Made by a program: the position numbers and the translations under genes. The notes under the pieces are model-generated. The model did not search any database and had not been told where the DNA came from. It saw only the letters and a program-made list of their open reading frames with translations. Below are positions 33,213 through 34,039 of a DNA stretch of 34,039 bases, piece by piece (position 1 is the first letter of the stretch; each line of letters opens with the position of its first letter). Origin of the DNA: Planctomycetota bacterium (GTDB taxonomy: Bacteria; Planctomycetota; UBA8108; UBA1146); contig JACETR010000027.1 in the NCBI GenBank assembly GCA_013911165.1, forward strand, positions 1 through 34,039. Reading direction: 5' to 3'.

Positions 33213-34039
33213 GTGATTCGCTGGATTCTTATTCTGCCGGTCTTTTTTCAAGCGTCATTTACTGGGCAGTTCTACCTTTCTGCCCAAGCCGTGAATGATG
33301 AGTGCTTTCAGGCGACATTGATTGGTGAGGGCATTCACTCCATCGACACCACGCAGGCCACCACGGGCACCGATCCCGTACCGGTCGACACTTGCCCGGG
33401 AACCGCGCTCGGTGAGGTACTTTTTGATGTCTGGTATTCATTTGAGGTCCCCGAGTCGGGACTGATGACGATCACCACCTGCGATACCGTCAACTTTGAT
33501 ACGGATGTCATCGTCTACAGTGGAACCTGCGACAATCTGTCCCCCTTGGCTTGCCATGGAGATTCCCCTTCCTGTCTGGTTCAGGGAACCGGCAACTCCT
33601 GGAACACCGTTCTCGCCGATGTTCCCGTGACCTCCGGGGAAACGCTTCTGATCCGAATCGGCGGCTACGGAAATCAGGATTTTGGAAACGGCACTTTCGA
33701 GCTCAGTCTTGCCCCACCACCGCCACCACCGCCACCGTCGATTCCCCATGACGAATGCCCCGCTGCCCGACCGGCAAATGTGGGACTCAATCCACTGGAA
33801 ACCACCGGTGGAAGCACCAGCCCTGAGCCCTACTCCTCCATCACCGGCTGCAATGCCCTTGGCCAGATGCATGCGGATGTCTGGTTTCGCTGGGTCAGCC
33901 CAGAGGATGGAGTCATTCATCTGAGAACTTGTGAGATCGTCGATTTTGACACCGATCTCGTCGTCTACACCGGTGAGTGCAATGATCTGAGTCAACGAGC
34001 CTGCAGTGGAGACGAGCCCAGTTGCACACTCTCCGGAAC
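33213..34039 (+). CDS. Secreted repeat protein, cut by window edge
   Basis: A GTG-started frame (GGAGGAGG upstream) open to the window edge for 275 codons. A signal peptide (about 1-26, ending LSAQA) is followed by a repeat (about 28-165) with NDEC, DVWYSFEVPESG, FDTDVIVYSGTCDNL and paired cysteines. A proline run (about 168-175) leads to a second copy (from about 179: HDECP, DVWFRWVSPEDG, FDTDLVVYTGECNDL). Such cysteine-containing beta repeats are common in large secreted or surface proteins of planctomycetes and related phyla. The function is probably adhesion or structure; the full length is unknown. Confidence 0.8.
   Translation, partial: MIRWILILPVFFQASFTGQFYLSAQAVNDECFQATLIGEGIHSIDTTQATTGTDPVPVDTCPGTALGEVLFDVWYSFEVPESGLMTITTCDTVNFDTDVIVYSGTCDNLSPLACHGDSPSCLVQGTGNSWNTVLADVPVTSGETLLIRIGGYGNQDFGNGTFELSLAPPPPPPPPSIPHDECPAARPANVGLNPLETTGGSTSPEPYSSITGCNALGQMHADVWFRWVSPEDGVIHLRTCEIVDFDTDLVVYTGECNDLSQRACSGDEPSCTLSG

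Overview
The window looks like a chromosomal segment from a GC-rich Gram-negative bacterium, most likely a planctomycete (Planctomycetota). I infer this from gene style only: many secreted amidohydrolase-fold proteins, periplasmic thioredoxin-fold proteins with planctomycete-like motifs, a secreted repeat protein of the NDEC/FDTDVIVY type at the right edge, and an outer-membrane porin. No rRNA, tRNA, CRISPR array or insertion sequence was found, so the assignment is tentative.

Left third (about 0.2-12.5 kb, minus strand): eight consecutive genes, mostly overlapping by 1-4 bases, encode exported amidohydrolase-fold proteins (nine domains, because one gene carries two). Only one of them (2936-4177) keeps a full set of candidate metal ligands. 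The others have lost the N-terminal HxH motif, and several carry charged, Cys/His-rich or beta-domain insertions. This looks like a periplasmic assembly made largely of pseudo-enzymes, and it is one of the two most unusual things here.

Middle (13-19.6 kb, plus strand): pdxS and pdxT (pyridoxal 5'-phosphate synthase), a ketoacyl-synthase-like protein with an intact Cys-His-His triad and a large insertion, a secreted thioredoxin-fold protein followed by a strong intrinsic terminator, and a membrane [4Fe-4S] protein of the NapH/NosR/CcoG type.

Iron region (19.5-30.7 kb): a DtxR-type regulator, a ferritin-like protein, a small membrane protein and a two-component ABC-2 transporter form one minus-strand operon with overlapping genes. 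Divergent from it are a Cys-rich FeoA-like protein and a membrane protein. Further on, still on the minus strand, lie a porin, an FMN_bind-ApbE fusion, FeoB, a 39-residue FeoB-associated Cys-rich membrane protein and a TlpA-like protein. A 16-bp operator-like sequence, GTTTGG-N4-CCAAAC, occurs upstream of the regulator, of the FMN_bind-ApbE gene and of the porin. This suggests one iron-responsive regulon joining outer-membrane entry, periplasmic flavin-based reduction, ferrous transport and storage or export.

The TlpA-like gene (24219-25388) is interrupted by an in-frame TGA exactly at the first Cys of the WCGPC motif. A GC-rich hairpin with a GGU-containing loop follows at bacterial SECIS distance, so it is read here as a selenoprotein that ordinary gene calling would split in two.

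Right end (30.7-34 kb): a class I methyltransferase, a ThiO-like FAD oxidase, and the start of a secreted repeat protein that runs off the window.
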